A stretch of DNA of 64,000 nt from positions 1 through 64,000 of the forward strand of contig URSA01000012.1 in the NCBI GenBank assembly GCA_900550475.1, in the 5' to 3' direction. The position numbers were made by a program, and so were the translations under genes. A model generated the notes under the pieces. The model made no database searches and had not been told where the DNA came from. It saw only the letters and a program-made list of their open reading frames with translations. This document shows positions 1 through 8,261 of the stretch, in pieces; the stretch's first letter is position 1, and each line of letters starts with the position of its first letter. Source of the DNA: an uncultured Lachnospiraceae bacterium. Its GTDB lineage: Bacteria; Bacillota; Clostridia; Lachnospirales; Lachnospiraceae.

Positions 1-92
1 ATCATAGAAGACCTATTAGCTAATACTTATTTACAGAAAAACTTTCACAGACTCGAGGAGTTCTGCACTTCTATAAACACCTTACCAACTGT

Positions 93-1451
93 TTAACCAT
101 ATAGTTTTTCTTCAAATAACTGTATATATTTCGAAATGCCATCTTTAAGTTCTTTTCTCTCTATATCAGCCCAAAAACTTTGCAAAAAGATACTTATATC
201 AGCTCTTTCACTTTCATCAACAGCCTTCAGCAGAATCAGTTTTGCATCATCACTTATTTTATCAGTAACATAAAACTCAAACAAAGCAGCTATCCATAAC
301 GGTATTACCATAACCCAGTTTTGATTCTCCTTATAATCAGAATAATTTGCAAATAGCTCACTTAAATTACTTGTAATAATGCATATTTTTTTCTCTCCAT
401 TCATTTTATCACTAACTGCCACAGCTCTACATAACGCTACTATGTCAAGAAACGAATGAATATATTTATGAAATTTAGATTTTTCAATCATTTGGACGGT
501 TCCAACAAATTTATTTCTACTTGTACAAGTTAAAAAGTACCCCCATTCATCATAGAAATATCTAATTCCTATTATATATAAACATTTCAAATCTACATGT
601 TTATATATAATAACCAAAATCCCAAATATGATTATAAGCCCAATTACCCCAAAAGTCTTATATGACATTCCGAAAAACATACTAAATATTATAACAAATA
701 TGCTTAGTGCAACAAATATTTTCATAAAATGCGCTGCTTTTTTATACCATAATTCTCTATGTACTCCTGCCAAATTTACATATTCTATTGTACGTAATTC
801 TTTGATTTTTCTATATCTACATATATATTCATCAAAGTATTTCTCACAACACTTAATCAATTCAATATTTGATACATTCAACACCAGTCCAGGCGTCCGA
901 TAGTACAGGTCTTTTCTAATACCCTTCTTGGGTATTTTTTTAGAATAATATTCTTTACTTTCCTTTCGTATCTCAAGCACCGCAACAATAAAGATTATTA
1001 CCAACATTGTCATTAATACATTCAATGCAACCCTATACTCTGATACAACTTTTACATCTTCTGTATCTATAATATAGCCTACTATACTAAAAGAAATTGC
1101 CAATACAGTCAGACACCCATTCCATATTGATTTGATATTAAAATTCTTTTCTTTAATCCATGTAAAAAGTAGTGGAAACAAAGCAACAATAAATATTCCT
1201 TTGTACCACTCTAAAAGCTTTTGAATTATCATATCTGGAACAATATGTATTAAAATATATACAATTAAACCCACAGGAATTAACAAAAATATTTTTGATA
1301 ACACATCCATAAGTCTAGCACCTAAACTTTTTACGCTTTCTATCGAGCGTCTACGCATCACATTTTCATATTTTGTCACAGTTTTCCGGAACGGTAATAT
1401 TATTAAAAGCACCATATCTATAACGAACCACATCATCAGTAATATATCCAC
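93..1451 (-). CDS. Polytopic membrane protein of unknown function
   Basis: A protein of about 452 residues that I do not recognise. The sequence shows roughly seven hydrophobic segments: one at the very N-terminus, a group of four between about residues 45 and 165, and two more near residues 240-290. The C-terminal ~170 residues are soluble and probably cytoplasmic. A GTG at 1451 is preferred as start because GGAG lies 8 nt upstream; an upstream in-frame TTG at 1475 has no such site. It is the last cargo gene before the window edge, downstream of another small membrane protein, and is AT-rich like the rest of the cargo. A role as membrane effector or partner in the neighbouring ATPase system is only a guess. 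Confidence 0.6.
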   Translation of the reverse strand: MDILLMMWFVIDMVLLIILPFRKTVTKYENVMRRRSIESVKSLGARLMDVLSKIFLLIPVGLIVYILIHIVPDMIIQKLLEWYKGIFIVALFPLLFTWIKEKNFNIKSIWNGCLTVLAISFSIVGYIIDTEDVKVVSEYRVALNVLMTMLVIIFIVAVLEIRKESKEYYSKKIPKKGIRKDLYYRTPGLVLNVSNIELIKCCEKYFDEYICRYRKIKELRTIEYVNLAGVHRELWYKKAAHFMKIFVALSIFVIIFSMFFGMSYKTFGVIGLIIIFGILVIIYKHVDLKCLYIIGIRYFYDEWGYFLTCTSRNKFVGTVQMIEKSKFHKYIHSFLDIVALCRAVAVSDKMNGEKKICIITSNLSELFANYSDYKENQNWVMVIPLWIAALFEFYVTDKISDDAKLILLKAVDESERADISIFLQSFWADIERKELKDGISKYIQLFEEKLYG

Positions 1452-1515
1452 ATTTCCATCTCCTCTCTCGTACAAAAACTACTATTTCTTATCTATATAT
1501 ATCCATTTCCGTAAA

Positions 1516-2139
1516 TTACTTCAAATTTTCTATATCATTAACAAAAAATGATAACATATCACCCTTTTTAAGTCTTCTTCCGAGGCCCACATCCTTCCTT
1601 ATTTCATAAATTATATCTTCCATTTTCCACAAGATATTTTTATCACCTTTTATCGATGATTTTCTATATTTCAGCCATTTTTTCACAACTCTGTTTGATC
1701 CCCATAAAGTAAGACCTTTAGAAAATTCCGAAACCAGTTTAGTCATTTCTTCCTCTGTCATCTTCTCTCCATCCTTTTTTTTGGAATCTTCCATTATTTT
1801 ATAAATCATTTCTACAAATTGCTTATATGGTTCTTCACGCTTATCATATAAGTACTTTTTTACGTTGTACTTATATTCCACTATCTTGGCTACGATTGAA
1901 CTGATGACTACACCGGTGATAGAAACAGCACCTGTTATCATAGCTACCACAATAACTTGATCAGATGTGTTTACAAAATTTTCTACAAAATTAACTACAC
2001 TTACAATCCAACTTCCCACCACGCCAAAAATCCATTTAACAAGTAATACCGCTGCTATCACCATTCCTATAAATAACAGAAATCCTATTAAAAAGTTAAT
2101 TTTGGGATGTTTCTCTGCAAAAGTTTGCTTTTCTTTCAT
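1516..2139 (-). CDS. Small membrane protein of unknown function
   Basis: A 207-residue protein with two N-terminal hydrophobic segments (about residues 13-34 and 60-82) and a lysine- and glutamate-rich soluble C-terminal half. No known family is recognised. An AGGAGG motif lies about 15 nt before the ATG, longer than usual, so the start is slightly uncertain. It sits 64 nt before the 460-codon membrane gene in the same direction, and the two may form a membrane pair. It is separated from the 308-aa gene upstream by a long inverted repeat at 2170-2203. Base composition matches the AT-rich cargo. Confidence 0.55.
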   Translation of the reverse strand: MKEKQTFAEKHPKINFLIGFLLFIGMVIAAVLLVKWIFGVVGSWIVSVVNFVENFVNTSDQVIVVAMITGAVSITGVVISSIVAKIVEYKYNVKKYLYDKREEPYKQFVEMIYKIMEDSKKKDGEKMTEEEMTKLVSEFSKGLTLWGSNRVVKKWLKYRKSSIKGDKNILWKMEDIIYEIRKDVGLGRRLKKGDMLSFFVNDIENLK

Positions 2140-2169
2140 ATATTATTTATTATTCCTCCTGCTATTTCT

Positions 2170-2203
2170 GTGGCACTGTAAGTTAGGAAAACTACAGTGC
2201 CAC
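2170..2203. repeat. 11-bp perfect inverted repeat (terminator-like hairpin)
   Basis: GTGGCACTGTA at 2170-2180 pairs perfectly with TACAGTGCCAC at 2193-2203 around a 12-nt loop. It lies between the stop of the 308-aa gene and the start of the membrane protein downstream. There is no strong U-run on the minus strand; on the plus strand it is followed by ACTTTT. It could attenuate transcription between the two cargo sub-operons or stabilise an mRNA end. Confidence 0.5.
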
Positions 2204-2211
2204 ACTTTTAG

Positions 2212-3138
2212 TTATGCACTTTTAGCAACTACATATCCATAAATTACAAAGTCAAGATCCTCATCTGTCATGGATTTCCCATGTTCCATGTAGAATCCCG
2301 GTAGTTTTCGATGGTACTCGTCTAATGCATCATTGTTCTCTACTGTATACTTAATTGTCTCATCATATTGCCAATGTTCACCAGAATATCTTTTGGATTT
2401 TACAATCTCTTTCTTAGGTATTGCTTTTCCGTCAACATCTCGATAACCACCTTCATCAATCATTCTCTCCAAAATAATTCTTGTAAAATACTGACTCACT
2501 CCAAACAAATAGTTCTTTCTAACAATATTTTTAGGAACAAGAAGCAGTTCTTTGCCGTTAACAAAACAAACAGGTTTCTCAACCTTCTTCCATTCACCAG
2601 CATGCATGTCCCATGTGTAAAATGTTTTCGTGCCATTACTTCGAATGCCATATTTATGCATTTGCTCCATCGTAAATTCATTCAAACATTCACGAAGAAT
2701 GTTTGTAAGTAAATCCGACATGCCATCTTCTGCGAAGCCTGGTATCAACAAAGGCAAATCTTCCGCTTTTCCAATTGTTTTAATTGAACTTATCAATTGC
2801 TCCAATGGTTGAAATATCTCCAACAAACCATCAGCTGTATTACCTTTGCCGTTATCGCCATTACCATATCCCAATCTGGTTGCATTTTGCTCCCCCGCAT
2901 GTGACAACAAACATCTCATATCTTTTCTATTTCCCATACTATATGCTTTGAACAAATTAGCAAAATATGAGTTTATATGCTTCATTGCTTTGATAGCCCA
3001 TGCATCATTCCATCTTTCAATTAAACACGGATCTATAAAAAGCAAATTGTCATCATTAACCGCCACATCTACAAAATCAAAGTTTTCGTGACCTTTTTTC
3101 CTTAATTTCCACTCATCAGATATATATTTTTTCTTCAT
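2212..3138 (-). CDS. Unrecognised 308-aa cargo protein
   Basis: A soluble protein of 308 residues without hydrophobic segments. I do not recognise the family. Visible features are a GYGNGDNGKG stretch near residue 95, an acidic segment with GMSDLLTNIL near residue 140, and a basic C-terminal third. Start: GAGGAG lies 9 nt before the ATG. Its start is only 6 nt after the stop of the small DUF3892-like gene, so the two are co-transcribed and probably translationally coupled. Together they follow the ATPase/TOPRIM-like pair in the same direction. It may be a component of the same cargo system, but nothing in the sequence fixes a function. Confidence 0.6.
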   Translation of the reverse strand: MKKKYISDEWKLRKKGHENFDFVDVAVNDDNLLFIDPCLIERWNDAWAIKAMKHINSYFANLFKAYSMGNRKDMRCLLSHAGEQNATRLGYGNGDNGKGNTADGLLEIFQPLEQLISSIKTIGKAEDLPLLIPGFAEDGMSDLLTNILRECLNEFTMEQMHKYGIRSNGTKTFYTWDMHAGEWKKVEKPVCFVNGKELLLVPKNIVRKNYLFGVSQYFTRIILERMIDEGGYRDVDGKAIPKKEIVKSKRYSGEHWQYDETIKYTVENNDALDEYHRKLPGFYMEHGKSMTDEDLDFVIYGYVVAKSA

Positions 3139-3144
3139 CTTGTC

Positions 3145-3360
3145 TTACTCCTCAATATTATTTTTCTTTATCCCGTCCGCCTTCGAACGAATATAGGTTG
3201 TTCCATCAGATTTATTTACCACTTGATAATTTTCATAGTTTTTATTACCCTTGCTTATCTGCGCAACAGCCTGCTCTAACGGGATGTGTTTACCAGTTTC
3301 TACGTTTACAAATTCTATATTTAATCCGCTTGCAGATTCCTTAGATACCTTTAATTTCAT
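3145..3360 (-). CDS. Small DUF3892-like protein
   Basis: A 71-residue protein. The C-terminal pattern of an aromatic residue, I-R-S, an acidic-glycine pair and N-N-I resembles the signature I recall for DUF3892 proteins, small beta-rich proteins of unknown function often found beside defence or mobile-element genes. The start at 3360 is chosen because GGAGG lies 7 nt upstream; an upstream in-frame ATG would add 16 residues without a ribosome site. It precedes the 308-aa gene by 6 nt. The family assignment is from memory of the motif and should be taken as tentative. Confidence 0.55.
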   Translation of the reverse strand: MKLKVSKESASGLNIEFVNVETGKHIPLEQAVAQISKGNKNYENYQVVNKSDGTTYIRSKADGIKKNNIEE

Positions 3361-3468
3361 AATTTCTCCTCCATTTTTAGGTGCACTTAACAAACCTAGT
3401 GCGTCCACCAGTTTTTTATGTAAAAAGGATAATGACCAAATCCTTGTAAAATATCAATTTTTGGGGGG

Positions 3469-3497
3469 TTGTAAAGCGGACTTCCAGATGATAAAAT
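3469..3497 (+). promoter_or_regulatory. Candidate sigma-A promoter for an antisense-strand small RNA
   Basis: TTGTAA at 3469-3474 and TAAAAT at 3492-3497 are separated by 17 nt, on the strand opposite to all cargo genes. It lies about 65 nt before a strong plus-strand terminator hairpin, with no plus-strand gene in between. Confidence 0.35.
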
Positions 3498-3502
3498 AGA
3501 TT

Positions 3503-3568
3503 TGAATTCGTTTGACCATCTGTCGGTCATTCAAGCCTTGGCTGAAGCTGCAACTTCAGCCTTTTTAC
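3503..3568 (+). ncRNA. Candidate short structured RNA in the cargo operon
   Basis: A putative transcript of about 65 nt would start after the TAAAAT box and end at a strong intrinsic terminator. It contains two stem-loops: TGACC (3513-3517) with GGTCA (3525-3529), and GGCTGAAG (3540-3547) with CTTCAGCC (3554-3561), the latter followed by TTTTT (3562-3566). The U-run is on the plus strand only, so the hairpin does not look like the terminator of the minus-strand TOPRIM-like gene, whose stop is at 3586. Possible roles are a small regulatory RNA, an RNA component of the neighbouring system, or simply a barrier to read-through antisense transcripts. Confidence 0.35.
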
Positions 3569-3585
3569 TTTGTCCACTTATACTT

Positions 3586-4212
3586 TTATTTTTCACCTCT
3601 TTCCTCCCACAATTTTTCTCCCGGCATTTGCTGAAAGCAATATTCAACAAACGCCAGCATATTTGTCTCTTTAATACCTTCTATTTTCTTGGCAAATGTT
3701 CTTACTTGATTGACCGTATCAAGACTTAATGGTCCAGTATTAATCGGAAAAATCTTTGTATAATATGAACCTTTTTGCGCATCGGGTATTCTTTTAACCA
3801 TTATTCCAGCCTTTATCATTACATCCTCAAGGTTTGAAACATTATAGACTGGCACAATATACTCTTTTAATAAATGTCCTTCAAACAGCTCTCCAGAAAT
3901 ATATTTGGACTTTGTAATCTCATCACAATCATCTGTATCCATTATGATAAAGAGTTTAAAATTTCTGAGACTTTTTGTTTTTCTGTCATATTCCACTGAA
4001 TACTCATTAGCAAATTCCTTAAGCGTCCTGAACTGCTTTTTCCTTAGATATTCTAATAATCCATTTATCTGAATACTTCCACGCCCTTTATCTTTCGCGA
4101 TAATCTTTACAGGTAAATGCAAGTTCGTATAAATGTACTTTACTAATGCGAACTCAGATTTTCCATGAACAATGACTGCACATTTTGTATAACTTAATGT
4201 ATTATGAGGCAC
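3586..4212 (-). CDS. TOPRIM-like protein paired with AAA ATPase
   Basis: A 208-residue soluble protein. The N-terminus has beta-strand-VHGKSE-helix (residues 12-30) and a later hydrophobic strand ending in MDTDDC (residues 88-96), the order expected of a TOPRIM-type nuclease fold (Glu/Gly motif, then DxD). The usual catalytic Glu of the V-E-G motif is His16 here, with Glu20 close by. It starts with GTG, 2 nt after the ATPase stop, with AAGGAGG inside the ATPase 3' end, so it is translationally coupled. RloB/AbiLii, AriB and OLD-type TOPRIM proteins similarly partner with ATPases in phage defence; this one resembles that arrangement but I cannot place it in a named family. A nuclease effector role is inferred. 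Confidence 0.65.
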   Translation of the reverse strand: MPHNTLSYTKCAVIVHGKSEFALVKYIYTNLHLPVKIIAKDKGRGSIQINGLLEYLRKKQFRTLKEFANEYSVEYDRKTKSLRNFKLFIIMDTDDCDEITKSKYISGELFEGHLLKEYIVPVYNVSNLEDVMIKAGIMVKRIPDAQKGSYYTKIFPINTGPLSLDTVNQVRTFAKKIEGIKETNMLAFVEYCFQQMPGEKLWEERGEK

Positions 4213-4214
4213 TA

Positions 4215-5561
4215 CTACTCGCCTCCTTCTACATCCGATAAATCATCCAACTCCTGCAATATCGTATCATAGTCCAATATATCCACAACTGGTACACCAC
4301 CGAACAATCCTTTTAAATACATAATTCTTGGATTATTGGTTCCCTGAATTCTCGGATACTTATCCAAGCACTTTGCTTCTTTATTTCCCTGATAATCGAC
4401 ATTAATCAAATACACAGATTTAATATCAATAGTCTCCAACATGTACGTATTGTGTGTTGTAATGATAAGTTGGCCCGTAATATCCTCTATCATTGATTCC
4501 AACACATTTTTTAAAAGCAAGTCATGTATTCCATCATCTATTTCGTCATAGACAACCGTAACACCACAAAATGCTCCAAGCAATGAACGAATAATGTCAA
4601 TAATATGCTGCGTACCTGCTGACTCTCTGGAAAAAGGAATTGTCCTAATCTTTCCGCCAATCATTTTCCTAACATACAATTTATACAAAATTACATCATT
4701 ATCGATTTTTCTTTCGTAGTATACATCTTTTATATCCGCATACGCTTGTGTAAAGAAATCGCGAATAATTCTTTCTGAACGATCCAACAATCCTTCGTTC
4801 TCTTTTTTTATTTTCCCATCTTTTAAATCTCTCAATACATTTGTAGGTTTACCAGCATTTATTTCACTACCAGAAGAAGATGTTCTTTTACAATGGATTG
4901 TAGTATCTTTCAACATATCAATTATGTCAAACACATACTCCAAATAACTTTCCTTTATATATTCCTCATTCTTATCTTCTCTTTCTTTGTTAAAGATACT
5001 CAATAAGGTATGTTTGCCCCAATATTTACTTATTTCATCCCTAAGTTCTAATTCGACCTTCTTATTTTTGAAAAGCTTGTTTGAAAATTCTATTTTAGAA
5101 TTTTCATTTGTGTAATCGATTTCATACAAAACACCGCGTTGCTTTCCAGTAAAATAATAAAGTTTCTCATACAAAAATCGCTCTTCAAAGGACATTATAT
5201 AATAACCTTCATGTCCATTTACTTGAAATCCATATTCGATGGTAGTTGCTTCCTCACACTCAATCATTCTGCAATTTTCCTTATATTTTAAGATGCTTGT
5301 GCTATTCAACAACATTTCCAGAAGTTCTTGCGGAATATCTTTTTCCTTAGCAACTTCCATTATTCTTTCCGTTTCACCTACCATTTGAAATGATTCAATG
5401 GATTTTCTTAATAAATCAATGCATGTAACAAAATTTGACTTTCCGCTACCATTTTCTCCATAAATAGAAATAAACTTCTTGGCACCTTTGCTTCCGTTTC
5501 TAAAATCAAACATTACATCCTTAAATGACATAAAATTTTTCATTTTCACATAAGTAATCAT
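4215..5561 (-). CDS. AAA (SMC/OLD-like) ATPase of a putative defence pair
   Basis: A 448-residue ATPase of the AAA_15/AAA_21, ABC-like type. The Walker A GENGSGKS is near residue 35, a signature-like SRESAGTQ near 311, Walker B VVYDEID near 336 and an H-loop TTHN near 370; the long insert between holds a charged, coiled region. This is the layout of OLD, RloA/AbiLi and PtuA-like ATPases that sense infection and control a nuclease partner. The partner is the TOPRIM-like gene directly downstream. Start 5561 has GGAGG 8 nt upstream; an ATG at 5582 with AGGTGG is an alternative adding 7 residues. Family assignment is firm; a defence role is inferred from architecture and location on a mobile element. 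Confidence 0.8.
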   Translation of the reverse strand: MITYVKMKNFMSFKDVMFDFRNGSKGAKKFISIYGENGSGKSNFVTCIDLLRKSIESFQMVGETERIMEVAKEKDIPQELLEMLLNSTSILKYKENCRMIECEEATTIEYGFQVNGHEGYYIMSFEERFLYEKLYYFTGKQRGVLYEIDYTNENSKIEFSNKLFKNKKVELELRDEISKYWGKHTLLSIFNKEREDKNEEYIKESYLEYVFDIIDMLKDTTIHCKRTSSSGSEINAGKPTNVLRDLKDGKIKKENEGLLDRSERIIRDFFTQAYADIKDVYYERKIDNDVILYKLYVRKMIGGKIRTIPFSRESAGTQHIIDIIRSLLGAFCGVTVVYDEIDDGIHDLLLKNVLESMIEDITGQLIITTHNTYMLETIDIKSVYLINVDYQGNKEAKCLDKYPRIQGTNNPRIMYLKGLFGGVPVVDILDYDTILQELDDLSDVEGGE

Positions 5562-5712
5562 TTCATGCACCTCCACTGTCATGGTACCACCTTTCTACTT
5601 TAAAGTCAATAAGTTTTATGTTTTTGTTATTTTTTATAACATTTTATGCGAAGTTCTGTTTTTTATACCTAAAACTTTGTTTTATACATCTATTGTTGAG
5701 AAATAATTCCAC

Positions 5713-5744
5713 AAAAAAAGAATCAGCCACTAACTGATTCTTTT
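5713..5744 (-). terminator. Intrinsic terminator after the 268-codon membrane gene
   Basis: An 11-bp stem, AAAAGAATCAG at 5716-5726 with its complement at 5734-5744, ends in a U-run on the minus strand. It lies 24 nt after the stop of the membrane gene and separates it from the ATPase operon downstream. Confidence 0.75.
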
Positions 5745-5767
5745 AAATAAATTTATTCCCTATGACC

Positions 5768-6535
5768 TTACCATATAATATCTACATCAAAATATCCCTC
5801 GTCCCAACACACGTAATTTTTATACTCCTTGCTACCATAATACTTTACGCCTTCAATCCCCGCCTTCTTACAACACGTTGTGACAAATTCAGGAAGAAGA
5901 TATTCTGTAGGTTTTATGGATTTTGAAGCAGTATAACGCAAACATTCTAAGAATTTATTCTTAGTCTTAACCTCTTCCGACAAATCAATCATTCTAGCCA
6001 TTTTTTCTCTCTCAATCATCCTTATTACCCTTGGTCTGTTATATCGTTGCATTATCACAAACATACTCTCCACACCGACAGCTAAAACTGATGTGATAAA
6101 AAATACCCAAAATGTTCCCCATATTAAAGTAGCTAACACAGGTACAAAACATAGTACTACTATAATCGAATGCACCACTTCTGACTGGCACATTGCCCCT
6201 GCAATTTCTTCCCATGTGTGCACTTTTAAATCCAGCATTTCAGGTGCAAAGGTAGGCATTTTATCTTTCCACTTTTTCACTCGTAATACTTCATACCAAC
6301 GCTTTTCAAATTTCTTTTCTTGAAACCACTTTCTTTTATAATTAAATCTGTTATGAAAGATTCCATTCACAACATATCCCACAGCCAAACGCATCAAAAA
6401 ATGATAGCTAATCGTACCGAATGTAATCGCTATGCTCAATATCACAGTATTGGGATGGCATTGATAAATTAGCGTAAAAATAATTGTTAACACCACAAGA
6501 ATTATCGCGGAAATCTTAATCGTCTTTGCAAACAT
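5768..6535 (-). CDS. Membrane protein of unknown function
   Basis: A protein of about 255 residues with four hydrophobic segments: two close together at the N-terminus (about residues 5-27 and 34-55) and two adjacent near residues 130-170. The C-terminal ~85 residues are soluble and end in an aromatic, acidic tail. I do not recognise the family. Start 6535 has AAGGAG 6 nt upstream; an upstream in-frame TTG at 6574 is less likely. It has its own terminator downstream, so it is a separate transcription unit upstream of the ATPase pair. It shares the AT-rich composition of the cargo. Confidence 0.6.
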   Translation of the reverse strand: MFAKTIKISAIILVVLTIIFTLIYQCHPNTVILSIAITFGTISYHFLMRLAVGYVVNGIFHNRFNYKRKWFQEKKFEKRWYEVLRVKKWKDKMPTFAPEMLDLKVHTWEEIAGAMCQSEVVHSIIVVLCFVPVLATLIWGTFWVFFITSVLAVGVESMFVIMQRYNRPRVIRMIEREKMARMIDLSEEVKTKNKFLECLRYTASKSIKPTEYLLPEFVTTCCKKAGIEGVKYYGSKEYKNYVCWDEGYFDVDIIW

Positions 6536-6649
6536 TCCAGTCTCCTTTTCACGAAAATCGTCCACGAATAACAACTTTCGATATATTAGTAAAACTCCCT
6601 TGCATTCATGTCCCTATTATATCATCTACAAAACTTGACTACAACCAAC

Positions 6650-6685
6650 AAAAAACACCCCAAGCAGTATCTCTACCACTTGGGG
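6650..6685 (-). terminator. Intrinsic terminator of the relaxase gene
   Basis: CCCCAAG at 6658-6664 pairs with CTTGGGG at 6679-6685; on the minus strand the stem is followed by a run of U residues (6650-6655). It lies just beyond the stop of the mobilization gene. Confidence 0.8.
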
Positions 6686-6691
6686 CATCCC

Positions 6692-8116
6692 CTACCGTCC
6701 CATCCCGGCAACCTTCCTGTGTACCCATTCCTTCACTTCGCCAATTCGCTCCCGGAACACATCCAGCATATTCCTTCCATTGATTACAAACTGCTTCATA
6801 AATTCATAGGCTTTTTCCAGCTTATCCTGCAAGACCTGAATCTTACTCCGGAGCTGTTCATTCTCGTAGGACAAATCCACCACCTTATCAAATAAATCCG
6901 TGTTCTCTGTATCCGTTGATAATCTATGGTACAAATCCAAGACAATCTCCTTTTTACGGGTTGCTTCATCCAATTCCTCCGTCACTCTGGAAAGCTCCCC
7001 TTGTGCCTGCTCTACTTCTTTCTTTTTATCCGCCAGAAGCTCATCTGCCTTCAGATACTCCGACTTGGAATATTCCGCTTTTTCTTCCCACTCTGCCATA
7101 TCGTTTTTTCTACTCTCGATTAAGGCATCCGTACATTCCAGCGTCATATTCTTGGCAGATATCTCTTCATCCAGCTTTTTGATTGTCTTCTCTGACAAGG
7201 TTTGAATGTGCTGCAAAGCATTTTCCTGCCTTTCTTTCTCACGTTCCGCTTCCAATGCTTTCTCTGCCGCACGCTCCCTTCTATAATCGGAAAGAAATAA
7301 ATCGCCACGCTCATTCTTTCCCTTGTAAAAGCGAGTCCATCCGATATTCTTTTCCATATCCTCTGCAATCCAGTTCTTCTGCTCCTCTATCCACTCAACT
7401 GCGCCGTAGGCTGTACGCACCATCTGAGGCTTCCTCCCCTCCGGTGTATCCTGCCACACCAGCTCGTCTGAGGCATCCCTTGCCTGCTCCATAGTGGTCT
7501 TATAACCCATTCGCGTAAAGGTCTGTGCCAATGCATTTTGGGTTTTCTGTCCACGACTGCAATTATCGGAATAGGGAACAAATGTCATGTGTAGGTGGGG
7601 AGTAGATTCATCTCCATTAAATGCAAAATTGGTAATCACCACACCTGCCTCAAAGGGCGGTTTCCACTCTGGGTCTTCAAGCCTCTCCTTGGATACATAA
7701 GTCACATTGGGCACTTCATACATCAGATGCTCTGCAAACCGTAACAGAACATCCTCCGCCCATATAGCTGACAAGTGGTCTGTATCGTACCCGGTATCAT
7801 CCATATCCCCTATCTGCCAGATGATTTCGTAGGATAAATGTTTCTTTTTATCCTTTTCAATCTTCTCATAATAGGTTGGTGGATCATCCTTAGCACGACT
7901 CTTTTTCCGCTCCTTTGCAAGCCACTCCTCATAGGATTTTTGAAAAAGTTTATCGTATACCTGCTCCAAGGTAAATTCTTTTGTTCCGTTTACCAATATT
8001 ACATTCCTATCTGTACGCTCCTGCACTGCGTTCCAAGGAATATGGTCTCTGTTATTGTGTTCTAAGTTCGGTGCCCGGAACAGTGCCCCCGATATGGTTC
8101 TGTATAAATCCGGCAT
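6692..8116 (-). CDS. MobV/Pre-type mobilization relaxase
   Basis: A 474-residue plasmid mobilization/recombination (Mob_Pre) protein. Relaxases of this type nick oriT and lead the strand into the recipient when a helper conjugation system is present. The metal-binding motif appears as PHLHM at residues 173-177, with the N-terminal SxR-like segment and a conserved acidic stretch before it. The last ~200 residues are a long charged coiled coil, as in other MobV proteins. AAGGAG lies 9 nt before the ATG. A terminator follows directly. It is divergent from the integrase/repressor pair and is separated from the small DNA-binding gene by a repeat-rich gap likely to hold oriT. Length is normal and no disruption is visible. 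Confidence 0.85.
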   Translation of the reverse strand: MPDLYRTISGALFRAPNLEHNNRDHIPWNAVQERTDRNVILVNGTKEFTLEQVYDKLFQKSYEEWLAKERKKSRAKDDPPTYYEKIEKDKKKHLSYEIIWQIGDMDDTGYDTDHLSAIWAEDVLLRFAEHLMYEVPNVTYVSKERLEDPEWKPPFEAGVVITNFAFNGDESTPHLHMTFVPYSDNCSRGQKTQNALAQTFTRMGYKTTMEQARDASDELVWQDTPEGRKPQMVRTAYGAVEWIEEQKNWIAEDMEKNIGWTRFYKGKNERGDLFLSDYRRERAAEKALEAEREKERQENALQHIQTLSEKTIKKLDEEISAKNMTLECTDALIESRKNDMAEWEEKAEYSKSEYLKADELLADKKKEVEQAQGELSRVTEELDEATRKKEIVLDLYHRLSTDTENTDLFDKVVDLSYENEQLRSKIQVLQDKLEKAYEFMKQFVINGRNMLDVFRERIGEVKEWVHRKVAGMGR

Positions 8117-8261
8117 CTCATCGCTCTCCTTTTATTCGTTCCATGTCTGCTTAAGTTCTGAAATAAAAATCTTCTTATGCTCATTGTCATAATCTCCTTT
8201 TCTGAAATTTCCTAAGTTCATTTCCTAGGTTGTCGCTATTAATTTTCTTTTCCGTTTCCGA

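Noticed and set aside
5578..5606. TTGACT-N17-TACCAT as promoter of the ATPase gene
   Set aside because: The implied start would fall on the Shine-Dalgarno itself, leaving no room for a leader.
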